Positions 18,626 to 28,682 of a stretch of 64,000 nt of DNA are shown one piece after another. The position numbers were made by a program, and so were the translations under genes. How positions within the stretch are numbered: the first letter of the stretch is position 1; every line of letters starts with the position of its first letter. Under the pieces are notes generated by a model, which saw only the letters and a list, made by a program, of their open reading frames with translations, was not told the origin of the DNA and did no database searches. The stretch lies in NCBI GenBank assembly GCA_023134145.1, contig JAGLUW010000006.1, forward strand, positions 111,380-175,379, in the 5' to 3' direction. Source of the DNA: Sulfuriflexus sp. (lineage in GTDB: Bacteria > Pseudomonadota > Gammaproteobacteria > AKS1).

Positions 18626-18641
18626 AGCAAGGAGTGTGCCA
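18626..18641 (-). promoter_or_regulatory. Sigma-54 promoter upstream of fliK
   Basis: Minus-strand sequence TGGCACACTCCTTGCT matches TGGCACG-N4-TTGCW at all but one position, with correct GG-N10-GC spacing. It lies in the 65-bp fliJ-fliK gap, about 36 bases before the fliK ATG. Confidence 0.85.
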
Positions 18642-18655
18642 ATTTGAGATTGTGC

Positions 18656-19105
18656 TTATAAATTTTTAAACGGTGACACTGTGCGTTGCGCGCGTTCATC
18701 ACTCTCATTCTGCTCGCGTTTATCTTGTTCGCGAATTTCTGCCGTTTGGTAACGTGACACAACCTTATTCAAGGCTTCGCTACGCGTATGCATAACCCGC
18801 CATTCACGTTGTTTAACCTCAAGCTGTCGTACAGCTAATTCAATTTGGCTACGTTGAAAAACAATGGCTTCATCAAGTCGACGAATGAAACTATTATAAT
18901 CTTGCATCTTACCTGCAGAAATTCCATTACCACCCGCAGCCACCATCTTCTCTGCGTATTCAGCACGATACTTAATTAGCTCGACCAATTTATTTTGGTG
19001 CTGATCCAAAACCCCTTGCTGCTCTCCCATGTAACGAGCGGCATCACGTTCCCGTGCATCTGCAATTTCAGAAACTGGTTTTAGGCGTTTAGATTTCGTC
19101 ATCAT
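18656..19105 (-). CDS. fliJ: Flagellar export stalk/chaperone protein FliJ
   Basis: 149-aa, strongly charged, almost wholly helical and coiled-coil protein that links the FliI ATPase ring to FlhA. Contains the alternating RDAARYMGEQQGVLDQHQNK pattern typical of FliJ. The start overlaps the fliI stop by one base (TAATG, 19103-19107); a second ATG one codon later is equally possible. Identification relies on coiled-coil character plus position after fliI. Confidence 0.9.
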   Translation of the reverse strand: MMTKSKRLKPVSEIADARERDAARYMGEQQGVLDQHQNKLVELIKYRAEYAEKMVAAGGNGISAGKMQDYNSFIRRLDEAIVFQRSQIELAVRQLEVKQREWRVMHTRSEALNKVVSRYQTAEIREQDKREQNESDERAQRTVSPFKNL

Positions 19106-20547
19106 TACTGAGCAACTCTATCAGGAGAAATAGCCATATGCGAGGCAACGGCCGGTTTTTCAACTTGAACATGTTCTTGTGGTACTAACTGCGAAGCACT
19201 GAACACCACTTCATCAAGTGTGGCACAGCTGGTCGTTATGTCCACTGCGCTATTCATGTCCTGCTGCAAAAACTCTACTAATTGTGGTTGAATTGCCACG
19301 GCCTCATCAAGACGATGATCATGCCCAGGCGAATAAGCACCAACCGAAATAAGATCCTTACTTTTTTCATAAGTAGAATATAGCTGTTTAAAACGACGCG
19401 CTGATTTTTGATGTTGCTCAGTGGTTATTTCGTTCATTGCGCGACTAATAGAAGCTTCAATATCAATCGCAGGATAATGTCCGGAATCAGCGAGTTCACG
19501 TGAGAGTACAATATGTCCATCTAGGATCGCACGTGAAGCATCGGCAACCGGATCATTTTGATCATCACCCTCTGCAAGTACGGTATAAAAAGCCGTGATT
19601 GAACCGCCCCCCTTTTCACTGTTGCCTGCTCGTTCAACCAACTTGGGTAACAAAGCAAAAACAGAAGGTGGATAACCTTTCGTTGCCGGTGGCTCACCAA
19701 TCGCTAGTGCTATCTCACGTTGAGCTTGTGCAAAACGTGTTAATGAATCCATTAACAATAAAACATTCTTACCTTTGTCTCGAAAATGTTCAGCAATACT
19801 GGTTGCTAACATCGCACCATGAATACGCATTAGTGGCGGATGATCGGCCGGTGTTGCAACAACAACAGCTCGGCGCATACCTTCCACACCTAATGTATTA
19901 TCAATAAATTCTTTAACTTCTCGGCCACGTTCACCAATCATGCCAACAACAATAATATCTGCCGTGGTATAACGGGTCATCATCCCCAACAAAACACTCT
20001 TACCGACACCACTACCAGCAAAAAGTCCCATACGTTGACCACGGCCAACCGTAAGTAAAGAGTTGATCGCACGTACACCAACATCCAGAGGTGCTTCAAT
20101 CGGGTGACGTAACATTGGGTTAATGATTTCACCTTCTAGAGAAACCGTTTCATCACCTTCAATATCGCCTTTACCATCAAGAGGTCGACCCGCACCATCA
20201 ATTACTCGACCTAGCATTTGATCACTAATAGGAATGCAGTGAACGGAATTTGTAGGAATAACGCGAGCACCAGGAACCAGGCCCCGAATATCTTCAGTTG
20301 GCATAAGAAACAATTTATCACCAGAGAAACCAACTACTTCTGCTTCTGCAGAAGAGCCATTAGCAGAGATAATATGACACACCGCGCCAATCGGCGCTTG
20401 GCAACCCACTGCTTCTAGGGTCATGCCAACCATTCTAGTTAATTTACCTTCAACAATAATAGGGATCGGTTTCTCAACTTCTTCGCGACAATCGGCTAAT
20501 GAACTAGCCCACGATTGTTGGTACTTATTCTTCAGTGCTGCTGTCAC
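19105..20547 (-). CDS. fliI: Flagellar export ATPase FliI
   Basis: F1-beta-like hexameric ATPase that unloads substrates at the export gate, 480 aa. Walker A is [15 protein letters not shown], Walker B is [18 protein letters not shown], and the [20 protein letters not shown] block is characteristic of flagellar/type III ATPases. The proposed start is GTG at 20547, inside the end of fliH, with GGAG 9 bases upstream; the longer reading to 20613 would overlap fliH by nearly 90 bp and has no clear ribosome site. Confidence 0.93.
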   Translation of the reverse strand: MTAALKNKYQQSWASSLADCREEVEKPIPIIVEGKLTRMVGMTLEAVGCQAPIGAVCHIISANGSSAEAEVVGFSGDKLFLMPTEDIRGLVPGARVIPTNSVHCIPISDQMLGRVIDGAGRPLDGKGDIEGDETVSLEGEIINPMLRHPIEAPLDVGVRAINSLLTVGRGQRMGLFAGSGVGKSVLLGMMTRYTTADIIVVGMIGERGREVKEFIDNTLGVEGMRRAVVVATPADHPPLMRIHGAMLATSIAEHFRDKGKNVLLLMDSLTRFAQAQREIALAIGEPPATKGYPPSVFALLPKLVERAGNSEKGGGSITAFYTVLAEGDDQNDPVADASRAILDGHIVLSRELADSGHYPAIDIEASISRAMNEITTEQHQKSARRFKQLYSTYEKSKDLISVGAYSPGHDHRLDEAVAIQPQLVEFLQQDMNSAVDITTSCATLDEVVFSASQLVPQEHVQVEKPAVASHMAISPDRVAQ

Positions 20548-21187
20548 TGCGACGTTCTCCCCCAAACATACGGGCAATAATAGCCGTAAGTCTCGCTTCA
20601 ACGCTGGCATCAACTTCAGAATAATCTGTCGTTACCTTACAGCCACCCCTACTAAGCAAAGGATCTTCAATGATTTTCCACGGTGACTCACCTTCGGCAA
20701 GCGACATTGTTTCACGGAGTAATTCTGCATCTTCAGGATTCATTAAGACACAAATATTTTGCATACCCGCGGGTAGGGCTGATACTGTTTCCTTCACGAC
20801 TGCAACAACCTGTCCAGGATCTGTTTTAAGTTCACGGCGAATTAACATCTTAGCAATACTGATTGATAATTGAGTGAGCTGTTCAGTTACTGATTCATCT
20901 ATATCAGCCAATGGCTTCTGCAAAAAATTAACAATTGTGTCGAGGCGTTGGATGCGTTCTTTTACAAGTGCCGCGCCATCCTGTACACCTTTTTCAAAAC
21001 CCTGAGAATAGCCTTCTTCATAAGCCTGCTTTTGTAACACTTCTATTGAGTCGGCTGTAATTAGTCGCTGTTGTTCCTGATCGCTGATTTCTTTTGCTGT
21101 CGGAACCTGCACTGAAGGTGGTTGCCATGCTGCATATTCAGAACCATCATCACTATTAATAATCGTAGGCTTAGGCGACGAACTCAT
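20525..21187 (-). CDS. fliH: Flagellar export ATPase regulator FliH
   Basis: Peripheral stalk-like protein, 220 aa, that binds FliI and tethers it to FliN in the C-ring. The middle carries the glycine-spaced helix [19 protein letters not shown], typical of FliH, and a C-terminal FliH/HrpE domain with [19 protein letters not shown]. The start at 21187 lies within the fliG 3' end (17-bp overlap) with a G-rich site GGGGG 5 bases upstream; a reading from 21211 is less likely. Confidence 0.92.
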   Translation of the reverse strand: MSSSPKPTIINSDDGSEYAAWQPPSVQVPTAKEISDQEQQRLITADSIEVLQKQAYEEGYSQGFEKGVQDGAALVKERIQRLDTIVNFLQKPLADIDESVTEQLTQLSISIAKMLIRRELKTDPGQVVAVVKETVSALPAGMQNICVLMNPEDAELLRETMSLAEGESPWKIIEDPLLSRGGCKVTTDYSEVDASVEARLTAIIARMFGGERRSDSSTEE

Positions 21188-22181
21188 CTGCGCCCCCAAT
21201 AGAGATCTCACCAGATTCAGTTAGGCGTCGTGCAACTGCAATAATTTCTTTTTGACCTTCTTCTACTTCACTTAATCTCACGGGTCCTTTTGATTCCAAA
21301 TCATCGCGCAACATTTCACTGGCACGTTTAGACATATTTTTGAATATTTTTTCTTTCAATGCCGCATCAGCACCTTTCAATGCTAATACTAAAATATCTG
21401 TTGATATTTCACGTAATAATAATTGTATGCCGCGATCATCAATTTCAATAATATTCGCAAACACAAACATATTGTCCATGATTTTTTGGCTTAATTCTTC
21501 ATTAACCTCTTTCATTTTATCCATGATTTCATTTTCAACAGCGGTATCCATTACATTGAGAATATTTGCTGCGGATTTTATACCACCAACACTTGATGAT
21601 TTTATGCCACTGGTGCCATCACTGGTGAATTGTTTTTCGAGAATATCATTTAGCTCTGCAATCGCATTTGGTTGAATACCATCAAGAGAAGCAATACGCA
21701 TAACAATATCCATTCGTACGTTTTGCGCCATCTCCGATAAAACTTCGGCCGAATGGTCACTATCAAGGTACGACAAAATAATCGCAATAATCTGAGGATG
21801 TTCAAGACGAATTATTTCTGCAATTTGACGCGCATCCATCCACTTTAATTGTTCTAAACCCTTACTATTTTTACCTAGTAAAATTCGATCAATAACACCT
21901 GTTGCCTTGTCTGAGCCTAAAGCGTTGACTAAGACATTGCGAACATAATCATCATTACCTACACCCAGTGCAGTTTGATCTCCGGCGATATTCACAAATT
22001 CAGTTAATACAGTACCAACTTGCTGCTTCGATACACCATTTAATTCAGACATTGCCGTACCGACTTTCTGAACTTCCTTCGGCCCCATGTGTTTAAGCAC
22101 TTCGGATGCGCGATCTTCTCCCAACGACATTAAAAATATCGCTGCTCGATCAATACCACTCAAATCTGTTTCTGCAGTCAT
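21171..22181 (-). CDS. fliG: Flagellar switch protein FliG
   Basis: Rotor protein that contacts the stator, 336 aa. It has the armadillo-like middle domain with EHPQ (IIRLEHPQIIAIILSYL) and the C-terminal torque helix with charged residues (MSKRASEMLRDDLESKGPVR). It begins 7 bp after fliF and overlaps fliH. The normal length and conserved charged residues suggest a standard rotor that accepts MotC. Confidence 0.97.
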   Translation of the reverse strand: MTAETDLSGIDRAAIFLMSLGEDRASEVLKHMGPKEVQKVGTAMSELNGVSKQQVGTVLTEFVNIAGDQTALGVGNDDYVRNVLVNALGSDKATGVIDRILLGKNSKGLEQLKWMDARQIAEIIRLEHPQIIAIILSYLDSDHSAEVLSEMAQNVRMDIVMRIASLDGIQPNAIAELNDILEKQFTSDGTSGIKSSSVGGIKSAANILNVMDTAVENEIMDKMKEVNEELSQKIMDNMFVFANIIEIDDRGIQLLLREISTDILVLALKGADAALKEKIFKNMSKRASEMLRDDLESKGPVRLSEVEEGQKEIIAVARRLTESGEISIGGADEFVA

Positions 22182-22188
22182 CAGTCAG

Positions 22189-23826
22189 TTACGCTCCGTC
22201 TGTTGCAACCCATGTTTTCATTACTTGAGCTACTGTACGCGGATCTTGATCAACCATCGCGATTGCAGAAGCTATATTTGACTCATGCCCTTGTTGCTGA
22301 ACTTGCTGTGCGGCCGCTTCAGCAGATAAGGTTACTTGCGTACCATCTTCACTTACTTCGCCGCCACCTTGTGATGGAAAGGCATTTTGATTGTATTCTT
22401 TAAACTCAACACCCTTCGAAGCAAGTTCTCGCATCACTGGTTTTAATACACCAAACACTAATAACAGTATTCCTAAACCACCTAATACTTGTTTACCAAT
22501 ATCCCATACCCAACTTTGTTCCCATAAAGGGACTTCAGGTAATGGTTCAGGTTGGGTGATTGGACTAAACGCCGCATTAATAACGTTAACACTGTCACCG
22601 CGACGAATATTAAAACCAACCGAATCTCTAACAAGTTGGTTAAAGCGTTGAATTTCATCATCCGTGTAAGCCACTGTTTCGCCACCATCTACAGCAGCCG
22701 CTTTATTATCAATTACCACTGCAACAGATAAGCGACGCACCGAACCCGTCGCTAAGCGCACATGACTAATGGTTTTATCTAATTCGTAGTTGCGAGTCGA
22801 TTGCAGCATCTTATTTGCCATTGTCGCAACCGTTGCTGCTGCACCTGATTCACCTCCACCCACTGTTCCAGCTTCAGGCGGTTGGTTACTTAATGCACCC
22901 GGAATACCAACAGGACCCGAACCACCACCACGTGATTCACTACTAGTTTGTTCACTGCGTATTGCCGATTGATCTGGGTTAAATGATTCTTGAGTCTTTT
23001 CCGTAACCGTGAAATCAATTTCCGCATTCACCTTGGCACGAACCCGACCATCACCAACAATAGGTGACAAAATATCTTCAATGCGCTCTATATATGATTT
23101 CTCAATCTTATCTTTGTATTCAAGTTGCTTAGTACTGAAGGCCATTGCACCATCATGCTCACTGGTTAACATCTTACCAACCTGGTCAACAACCGTGATC
23201 ATGCCTGATTCTAACTCCGGCACACTTGAACTGATCAAACCAACAATGGCGCGCACTTGGCCTTGTTCAAGGTAACGACCAGGATATAAACCAACTGTAA
23301 CGGATGCACTTGATTTCTTTCTATTGCGAACAAATACCGATTGTTTCGGAATCGCAAGATGCACTCTTGCTGTTTGTATTGATTTCAAACTAGAAATTGT
23401 ACGTGCTAACTCACCTTCCAATGCCCGCTGATAACGAATTGATTCAATAAATTGGCTGCTACCAAACGAATCTTTTTTATCCATTAACTCAAAACCAACA
23501 TTACCACCTTCAGGTAAACCTTGAGATGCCAACATCATCCGCGCTTCATGCGTTGAACCACCGGCAATCCAAATACGACCACTGGCATCATCAATCTTAT
23601 ATTCAAACCCACCCGATTGAAGTGCTGCCGCGACCTGTGCTGTATCTTGACTTGAAATATCACTGTAAAGCAAACGATAACTTGGCGTTTGCGACCACAT
23701 AACAATCGCCATACCAACAGCAACACTTGCCGCTAAGCCAATAAGTAAACCCAACTGACGGAATATAGGAAGACCACCGAGCCCGGTAAATTGATTGCCA
23801 ACATTTTCTGTTTGTACGAGTGCCAT
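22189..23826 (-). CDS. fliF: Flagellar MS-ring protein FliF
   Basis: Inner-membrane MS-ring, 545 aa. First membrane helix at about 22-42, then YscJ/FliF ring-building domains (SYRLLYSDISSQDTAQVAAAL), a Gly/Ser-rich variable loop (SSESRGGGSGPVGIPGAL) in the periplasmic part, a second helix (VLGGLGILLLVFGVLKPVM) and a cytoplasmic FliG-binding tail ending VAQVMKTWVATDGA. The ATG at 23826 is preferred to an in-frame TTG at 23841; GGAA lies 9 bases upstream. Confidence 0.96.
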   Translation of the reverse strand: MALVQTENVGNQFTGLGGLPIFRQLGLLIGLAASVAVGMAIVMWSQTPSYRLLYSDISSQDTAQVAAALQSGGFEYKIDDASGRIWIAGGSTHEARMMLASQGLPEGGNVGFELMDKKDSFGSSQFIESIRYQRALEGELARTISSLKSIQTARVHLAIPKQSVFVRNRKKSSASVTVGLYPGRYLEQGQVRAIVGLISSSVPELESGMITVVDQVGKMLTSEHDGAMAFSTKQLEYKDKIEKSYIERIEDILSPIVGDGRVRAKVNAEIDFTVTEKTQESFNPDQSAIRSEQTSSESRGGGSGPVGIPGALSNQPPEAGTVGGGESGAAATVATMANKMLQSTRNYELDKTISHVRLATGSVRRLSVAVVIDNKAAAVDGGETVAYTDDEIQRFNQLVRDSVGFNIRRGDSVNVINAAFSPITQPEPLPEVPLWEQSWVWDIGKQVLGGLGILLLVFGVLKPVMRELASKGVEFKEYNQNAFPSQGGGEVSEDGTQVTLSAEAAAQQVQQQGHESNIASAIAMVDQDPRTVAQVMKTWVATDGA

Positions 23827-23856
23827 ATCTTTATATTCCAATCATTACTAATTTAA

Positions 23857-24177
23857 TTAAACAGGCATATTCATTATATCTTGATACGCAGTGATCAATT
23901 TATTACGAACCTGAACCATTGCTTGAAATGAAACGCTTGCCTTTTGTGCCGCTACCATTACTTCTGCCAATGCGACACTTTCATCGCCACTTTGAAAGGC
24001 GGTCGATAATGCCCCTGATGCCTTTTGTGTTTCATTCACTTTATCAATGGATGTTTTTAACATGCTTGAGAAATCTGGCAAGTCATTCTGCATAGGCTTG
24101 CTTGCCTGACCGCCTTGCGCAGCCTGAGCCATGCCTCGCATCTGTGCTAATAATTGATTTACATTTACATCATTCAT
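23857..24177 (-). CDS. fliE: Flagellar hook-basal body protein FliE
   Basis: Small MS-ring-to-rod adaptor of 106 aa and the first substrate of the export system. The C-terminal block VSFQAMVQVRNKLITAYQDIMNMPV is characteristic of the family. A GAGG site lies about 9 bases before the ATG. It is 43 bp downstream of fleR; no sigma-54 or sigma-28 promoter was found in that gap, so transcription of fliEFGHIJ may continue from fleSR or begin at a site inside fleR that I could not identify. Confidence 0.95.
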   Translation of the reverse strand: MNDVNVNQLLAQMRGMAQAAQGGQASKPMQNDLPDFSSMLKTSIDKVNETQKASGALSTAFQSGDESVALAEVMVAAQKASVSFQAMVQVRNKLITAYQDIMNMPV

Positions 24178-24220
24178 TATTTTCGACCTCTATAAACATT
24201 CACTAAGCGCATTAACCACA

Positions 24221-25594
24221 TTAACCCGGAAAAACTACGCCAGCATCACGCATACGCGCCAATTTATAACGTAGTGTTCTTGGGCTAATACCTAGTGTGT
24301 CTGCAGCAATTTTACGATTACCCATGCAGTTCTTTAACACATCAATAATCCGACTGTGTTCAGTACGACGTAGATCCGTATCTAATGTTTCATTACGGCC
24401 TTGTTCTTCTACTACTGCTTTCTCATTACTTATTTCTTTTTCGATAACAGCTGATGTCATTAATTGCTCAGTCGCTTGTTCATACATAATGTCTTCTGCT
24501 TCAATAACGCCTGCCTTATGAAGAATAAGCGCACGTTGAAGCACGTTATCTAATTCACGTACATTACCCGGCCAGCTGTGTTCATTTAAGAGAGCCGCCG
24601 CTGCGGAATTTATTTTAGGAATAACCGAACCTGCTTTCATTGCATGGCGAGTTAATAATTGTTCGGCAATAGGGATAATGTCTTCTTTACGCATCCGCAA
24701 GGGTGGTAATTCGATAGGGAATACATTTAAACGGTAATAAAGATCTTCACGAAAATTACCTGCATCAACTTCTTTACGCATAGCGCGATTCGATGTAGCC
24801 AACACCCGTACATCTAATGAAATAAGTTCACTACCACCGAGTCTTTCTACTTCACGTTCTTGCAGTACGCGAAGTAACTTAGCCTGCAACCCCGAATCCA
24901 TTTCCGAAATTTCATCAAGTAATAATGTGCCTCCTTGCGCTTGTTCAAATTTACCCACGCTTGCTTTATAAGCACCAGTGAATGCACCTTTTTCATAACC
25001 AAACAAAGTTGCTTCCAACATATTCTCGGGGATTGCTGCACAGTTAATAGCAATAAAAGGATTATCTACGCGAGACGAATGCTTATGGATATAACGTGCC
25101 AATACTTCTTTACCCGTACCACTTTCACCGGTAATCATCACTGTTGCTTCGCTGTCTGCTACTTTTTCAGCAATTTGTAATACTTTGCACGTTACTTCTG
25201 AAACCGCGATAAAATCACTACCTGCCGCTTCATTACTCACATATTGCTCAACCGTATTAACTAATACTTCCGCATCAAAGGGTTTAACCAAGTAATCAAC
25301 TGCGCCAAGCTGAATAGCCTCAACTGCTTTTTGTACATTGCCATGCGCCGTCATAAGTAAAACGGGCAGTTTGCTGTATTGTTGTTTAATCACTTTCAAT
25401 AAAGCATGACCATCCATACGCTGCATTTGTACGTCACTGACAACCATATCAACTTGTTCACGTTTCAATACATCAATTGCCATACGGCCGTCATTAGCGG
25501 CGATGGTTCTAAGTCCAGCTAAAGCGAGTGTTTCACAAAGTGCTTCTTGCAAATCTTTATCATCCTCAACAACAAGTATGGTTGCTTGATTCAT
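24221..25594 (-). CDS. fleR: Sigma-54-dependent response regulator FleR
   Basis: NtrC-family activator, 457 aa. The receiver domain has phospho-acceptor D54 in VVSDVQMQRMDG. The AAA+ domain contains Walker A GESGTGKE, the sigma-54 contact loop GAFTGA and Walker B LLLDEISEM. A Fis-type helix-turn-helix ends the protein (NRKIAADTLGISPRTLRYKL). Partner of FleS, with which it overlaps by one base (TAATG). In Pseudomonas it activates hook, ring and rod operons; candidate targets here include the flgB promoter. Confidence 0.95.
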   Translation of the reverse strand: MNQATILVVEDDKDLQEALCETLALAGLRTIAANDGRMAIDVLKREQVDMVVSDVQMQRMDGHALLKVIKQQYSKLPVLLMTAHGNVQKAVEAIQLGAVDYLVKPFDAEVLVNTVEQYVSNEAAGSDFIAVSEVTCKVLQIAEKVADSEATVMITGESGTGKEVLARYIHKHSSRVDNPFIAINCAAIPENMLEATLFGYEKGAFTGAYKASVGKFEQAQGGTLLLDEISEMDSGLQAKLLRVLQEREVERLGGSELISLDVRVLATSNRAMRKEVDAGNFREDLYYRLNVFPIELPPLRMRKEDIIPIAEQLLTRHAMKAGSVIPKINSAAAALLNEHSWPGNVRELDNVLQRALILHKAGVIEAEDIMYEQATEQLMTSAVIEKEISNEKAVVEEQGRNETLDTDLRRTEHSRIIDVLKNCMGNRKIAADTLGISPRTLRYKLARMRDAGVVFPG

Positions 25595-26832
25595 TACGCT
25601 ACCTCAGTTTCCGCATTGTCATATGCTTTATTCATTATCGTTTTTGTAAACTCGTCTGAGTCGGTCATCTGACATGGCAATATCATGCTAAAGGTACTGC
25701 CAATATTTTCTTTTGAGCTAACCGTAATCACGCCTTTATGCGCATGTGCTACGGCTTTAACAACAGCAAGCCCTAGACCAGTACCTCGGCTACCTGTTGT
25801 GAAGAAGGGTTCGAATATTTTTTGTTGATTCTCATCTGAAATACCAGGGCCGTTATCTTGTACAGATAGGGTCACCATTGGGCGCCCCTCGTACTCAATT
25901 GCTTTTGCCTGTAGTTTTAGTTCAACCTTATCGCCACCGGCATTCAAGGCATTACTAATCAAGTTCTGAAATGCACCGAGTAAAGATTCATACGTACCTA
26001 AAATACTCATATTGTTGTCATCACACTCTATTTCGATGACAGCGTCATGTTGCTGACACTGCATTTCCATTGAGCGTTTAACTTCTGCCAAAAATTCAGC
26101 AACCACAATTTGTTCTGTGCTTGCCGTACCACCGCCCTTTGCAAACATCAGCATGTCATTCACCTGACTTTCTAATTGCTGCAGGCTGGAACGAATTCGG
26201 TTAGCAAAATGAACACGTTTTTCTCCATCAATTTCTTTAGCGAGTAAAGGCGAGCTATACAACAAAGCAGAAGAAAGTGGTGTACGAATTTGGTGCGCAA
26301 GGCTGGCTGCCATTTCGCCCATGTCAGAAAGGCGTTTACTGCGGTTTAAACTATCTTGTAAAACGCGTGTTTCAGTCACGTCTTGAAGTAATAATATTTG
26401 TCCTGGCTCACCACCAAGTGCTTGTGTGGAAAGACTTACTTTACGTCCATCTCGTAGAGAAATGTCATGACCATCATCTCTTTGTGGCGCGAAAGCACGA
26501 TGAATAATATCAATCCAAGCGAGACCAACTAAGGGTGAACCGAGTAAATCAATTGCAGCAGGATTACATTCAATAACAATACCGTCGTTATCCAACACGA
26601 TAACGCCAGCAGGTAATGCCTTAAGTAAACTTTGTAAGCGATCGGCAACGCGTTCTTTTTCGGTTAATTCACGTAGACGATCATTGTTGGCAGTGGCTAA
26701 TTCCTCATCCAGATGCACCACCTTGTCTTCCAACACGCGATAAGAATCAGCGAGTTGTTGCGACATCTCATTAAATGCCTGAAAGGCATCTTGAAGATCA
26801 GCATGCTGTGGAGATACTGCTTGTTGGGTCAT
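25594..26832 (-). CDS. fleS: Two-component sensor kinase FleS
   Basis: Soluble histidine kinase, 412 aa, with no membrane segment. N-terminal coiled coil (about 15-65), PAS domain (about 65-155), HisKA with H180 in SLAHQIRTPLSS, and HATPase with N box (QNLISNALNAGG), DNGPGIS and GTGLGLAV. The ATG at 26832 is chosen because a longer reading would start at TTG within the sigma-54 promoter at 26882-26897. Pairs with FleR. What the PAS domain senses is not evident. Confidence 0.93.
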   Translation of the reverse strand: MTQQAVSPQHADLQDAFQAFNEMSQQLADSYRVLEDKVVHLDEELATANNDRLRELTEKERVADRLQSLLKALPAGVIVLDNDGIVIECNPAAIDLLGSPLVGLAWIDIIHRAFAPQRDDGHDISLRDGRKVSLSTQALGGEPGQILLLQDVTETRVLQDSLNRSKRLSDMGEMAASLAHQIRTPLSSALLYSSPLLAKEIDGEKRVHFANRIRSSLQQLESQVNDMLMFAKGGGTASTEQIVVAEFLAEVKRSMEMQCQQHDAVIEIECDDNNMSILGTYESLLGAFQNLISNALNAGGDKVELKLQAKAIEYEGRPMVTLSVQDNGPGISDENQQKIFEPFFTTGSRGTGLGLAVVKAVAHAHKGVITVSSKENIGSTFSMILPCQMTDSDEFTKTIMNKAYDNAETEVA

Positions 26833-26881
26833 TATGTCTTGCGCCTGTTCTGTGACGAATATGTTCGTTACAGAAACAAAG

Positions 26882-26897
26882 AGCAAGAAGCGTGCCT
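26882..26897 (-). promoter_or_regulatory. Sigma-54 promoter of fleSR
   Basis: Minus-strand sequence AGGCACGCTTCTTGCT matches the sigma-54 consensus except for the first base; GG (26895-26896) and GC (26883-26884) are ten bases apart. Predicted start near 26871, about 40 bases before the fleS ATG. It lies in the 130-bp fleQ-fleS gap, consistent with FleQ activating fleSR. Confidence 0.88.
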
Positions 26898-26962
26898 GAA
26901 TAGGCGAATTGTTTTATTTCAATGACTTAGAAGTATTATTCAAAATTGATGCTAGAAATCTG

Positions 26963-28402
26963 TCAGAAACTCGACGCTTCATCGGTACGTTGTAAACCAT
27001 GTTTGCGTAATTTCTCAACCAAGGTGGTACGGCGCATGTTTAAACGCTTTGCCGCATGAGCCACTACGCCATTGGCCTCATCTAAGGCTTGTTTAATCAA
27101 GTCGTACTCTAATTTTGATAAATGTTCTTTTAAATCAAAATTTTCTTTCGGTAAGTGATTACTCGCATTTCGGTAACTATCCACTGCAAATTCACCCGGA
27201 AATGGATCGCTTTCAGTTTCAGGAACCGTAATGCCTTGAATGCGAAATTTTTCTGGCAAATCAGCTAAATCCACCACACCATAGGGATGCAAGATCACAA
27301 GGCGTTCAATCAGGTTGGCTAATTCACGTACATTGCCTGGCCAATGGTATTGGCAAAGAGAAATGATACCGGCTGGCGTTAAACGCACCGAGCCACGCTT
27401 TTCATTTTCAAAGCGGCTAATCAATTCGTTAATTAATAAGGGAATATCGCTATTTCTTTCTCGTAATGGCGGCATTTCTATAGGGAAAACATTGAGTCGG
27501 TAGAATAAATCTTCACGGAAACTACCATCTTTAATCCGTTCTTCAAGATCACGATGGGTCGCCGCAATAATGCGTACGTCAGATTTAATGCTCTTATTAC
27601 TACCAACACGTTCAAAGGTGCGTTCTTGTAATACTCGCAACAATTTAACCTGCATAGCCAGGCTCATGTCACCAATTTCGTCTAGAAATAAAGTACCACC
27701 TTCGGCCATTTCAAAACGTCCCTGACGAGCAGAAATCGCGCCCGTAAAAGCGCCCTTCTCATGACCAAATAATTCACTTTCCAATAAATCAGCTGGGATT
27801 GCACCACAGTTAATAGGCACAAAGGGTTTATCACGTCGTTGTGAATTGTAATGCAGATTACGCGCGACGACTTCTTTACCTGTACCTGATTCACCGAGCA
27901 CTAATACGTTAGCGGTAGAACTTGCCACCTGCTCAACCAATTTACGCACGTGGCGAATCGCTCGACTATTGCCAACTAGGCTACGGAACAATGTAGAAGT
28001 TCGTTCGTCATCATTAACTCGACGACTTTCACGGTAAATACGTGCTTTTTGTAGCATGCTATTAAGTTGGGTATTTGATGCAGGGACAACAATGCCGCCT
28101 AAAATACCCACGGTTGAATCGAGGCTACCGATTTCTTGCATGGCATCATGATCACTCAACAGTAAGACGGGAATATCTTCTTCTAAATCTCGTATTACCG
28201 AAAGAACTTTATTTCTTTCGGTATCCCCACCACAGTCACCTAATAAAATAGTTTGGATGTCTGAAATAGATTTGGTTTCATCTTGCCAGTCATTGCTGCC
28301 TACACTAACGACATCTTTCTGTTCAAGAAAAGTGAAAATTACTTTGAGGTCACTGATACGTTGAGCATTGTCATCAATGATCAATATTCTGCTAGTCATC
28401 AT
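26963..28402 (-). CDS. fleQ: Master flagellar activator FleQ
   Basis: Sigma-54 enhancer-binding protein, 479 aa, top regulator of the flagellar cascade. The N-terminal receiver-like domain lacks the usual phosphorylation aspartate environment, as in FleQ. The AAA+ domain has Walker A GESGTGKE (170-177), GAFTGA (217-222) and Walker [10 protein letters not shown]. The c-di-GMP-binding LFRS motif is present ([13 protein letters not shown], from 138), as is the RN pair at 181-182. The C-terminal Fis-type helix-turn-helix is [20 protein letters not shown]. Monocistronic placement upstream of fleSR matches Pseudomonas. FleN would bind and restrain it. Confidence 0.94.
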   Translation of the reverse strand: MMTSRILIIDDNAQRISDLKVIFTFLEQKDVVSVGSNDWQDETKSISDIQTILLGDCGGDTERNKVLSVIRDLEEDIPVLLLSDHDAMQEIGSLDSTVGILGGIVVPASNTQLNSMLQKARIYRESRRVNDDERTSTLFRSLVGNSRAIRHVRKLVEQVASSTANVLVLGESGTGKEVVARNLHYNSQRRDKPFVPINCGAIPADLLESELFGHEKGAFTGAISARQGRFEMAEGGTLFLDEIGDMSLAMQVKLLRVLQERTFERVGSNKSIKSDVRIIAATHRDLEERIKDGSFREDLFYRLNVFPIEMPPLRERNSDIPLLINELISRFENEKRGSVRLTPAGIISLCQYHWPGNVRELANLIERLVILHPYGVVDLADLPEKFRIQGITVPETESDPFPGEFAVDSYRNASNHLPKENFDLKEHLSKLEYDLIKQALDEANGVVAHAAKRLNMRRTTLVEKLRKHGLQRTDEASSF

Positions 28403-28478
28403 AGTGCTTTAAATCCCTAAACTGACGTTATGTCATTATTATTATTTGGGGGGATGCTATTCACGCACCCGAATCACA

Positions 28479-28507
28479 AGTAAAGCAGTTGGACATTGAT
28501 ATGTCAA
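28479..28507 (-). promoter_or_regulatory. Candidate sigma-70 promoter of fleQ
   Basis: Minus-strand TTGACA (28502-28507) and TTTACT (28479-28484) are 17 bases apart, about 75 bases before the fleQ start. The -35 is perfect, the -10 is weak. The repeated TGACA units around the -35 (ATATGACA then TTGACATAT) could be a regulator site. The gap between fleQ and the upstream PilZ-like gene is 280 bp and shows no sigma-54 or sigma-28 site, as expected for a class I gene. Confidence 0.5.
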
Positions 28508-28682
28508 AATATTGTCATATTAAACTCGTAAACAATTGTAACTTGTGTCACTTACCGGACGCACAAGTAAATACCACACTATGATAATAGCTTTATCTGT
28601 TGAAATGAGGGTTGTCATATTAATGACGAAGAAGAGGCTGCGCAGTGAGTATTGCTTAAAAAACAGACAAATAAGAACGATG

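Noticed and set aside
24178..24280. Sigma-54 promoter before fliE
   Set aside because: TGG-containing stretches near the fleR end do not keep GG-N10-GC spacing, so no site is claimed.
26833..26886. N-terminal extension of FleS to a TTG at 26886
   Set aside because: The codon lies within the sigma-54 promoter (26882-26897), upstream of the expected transcription start.
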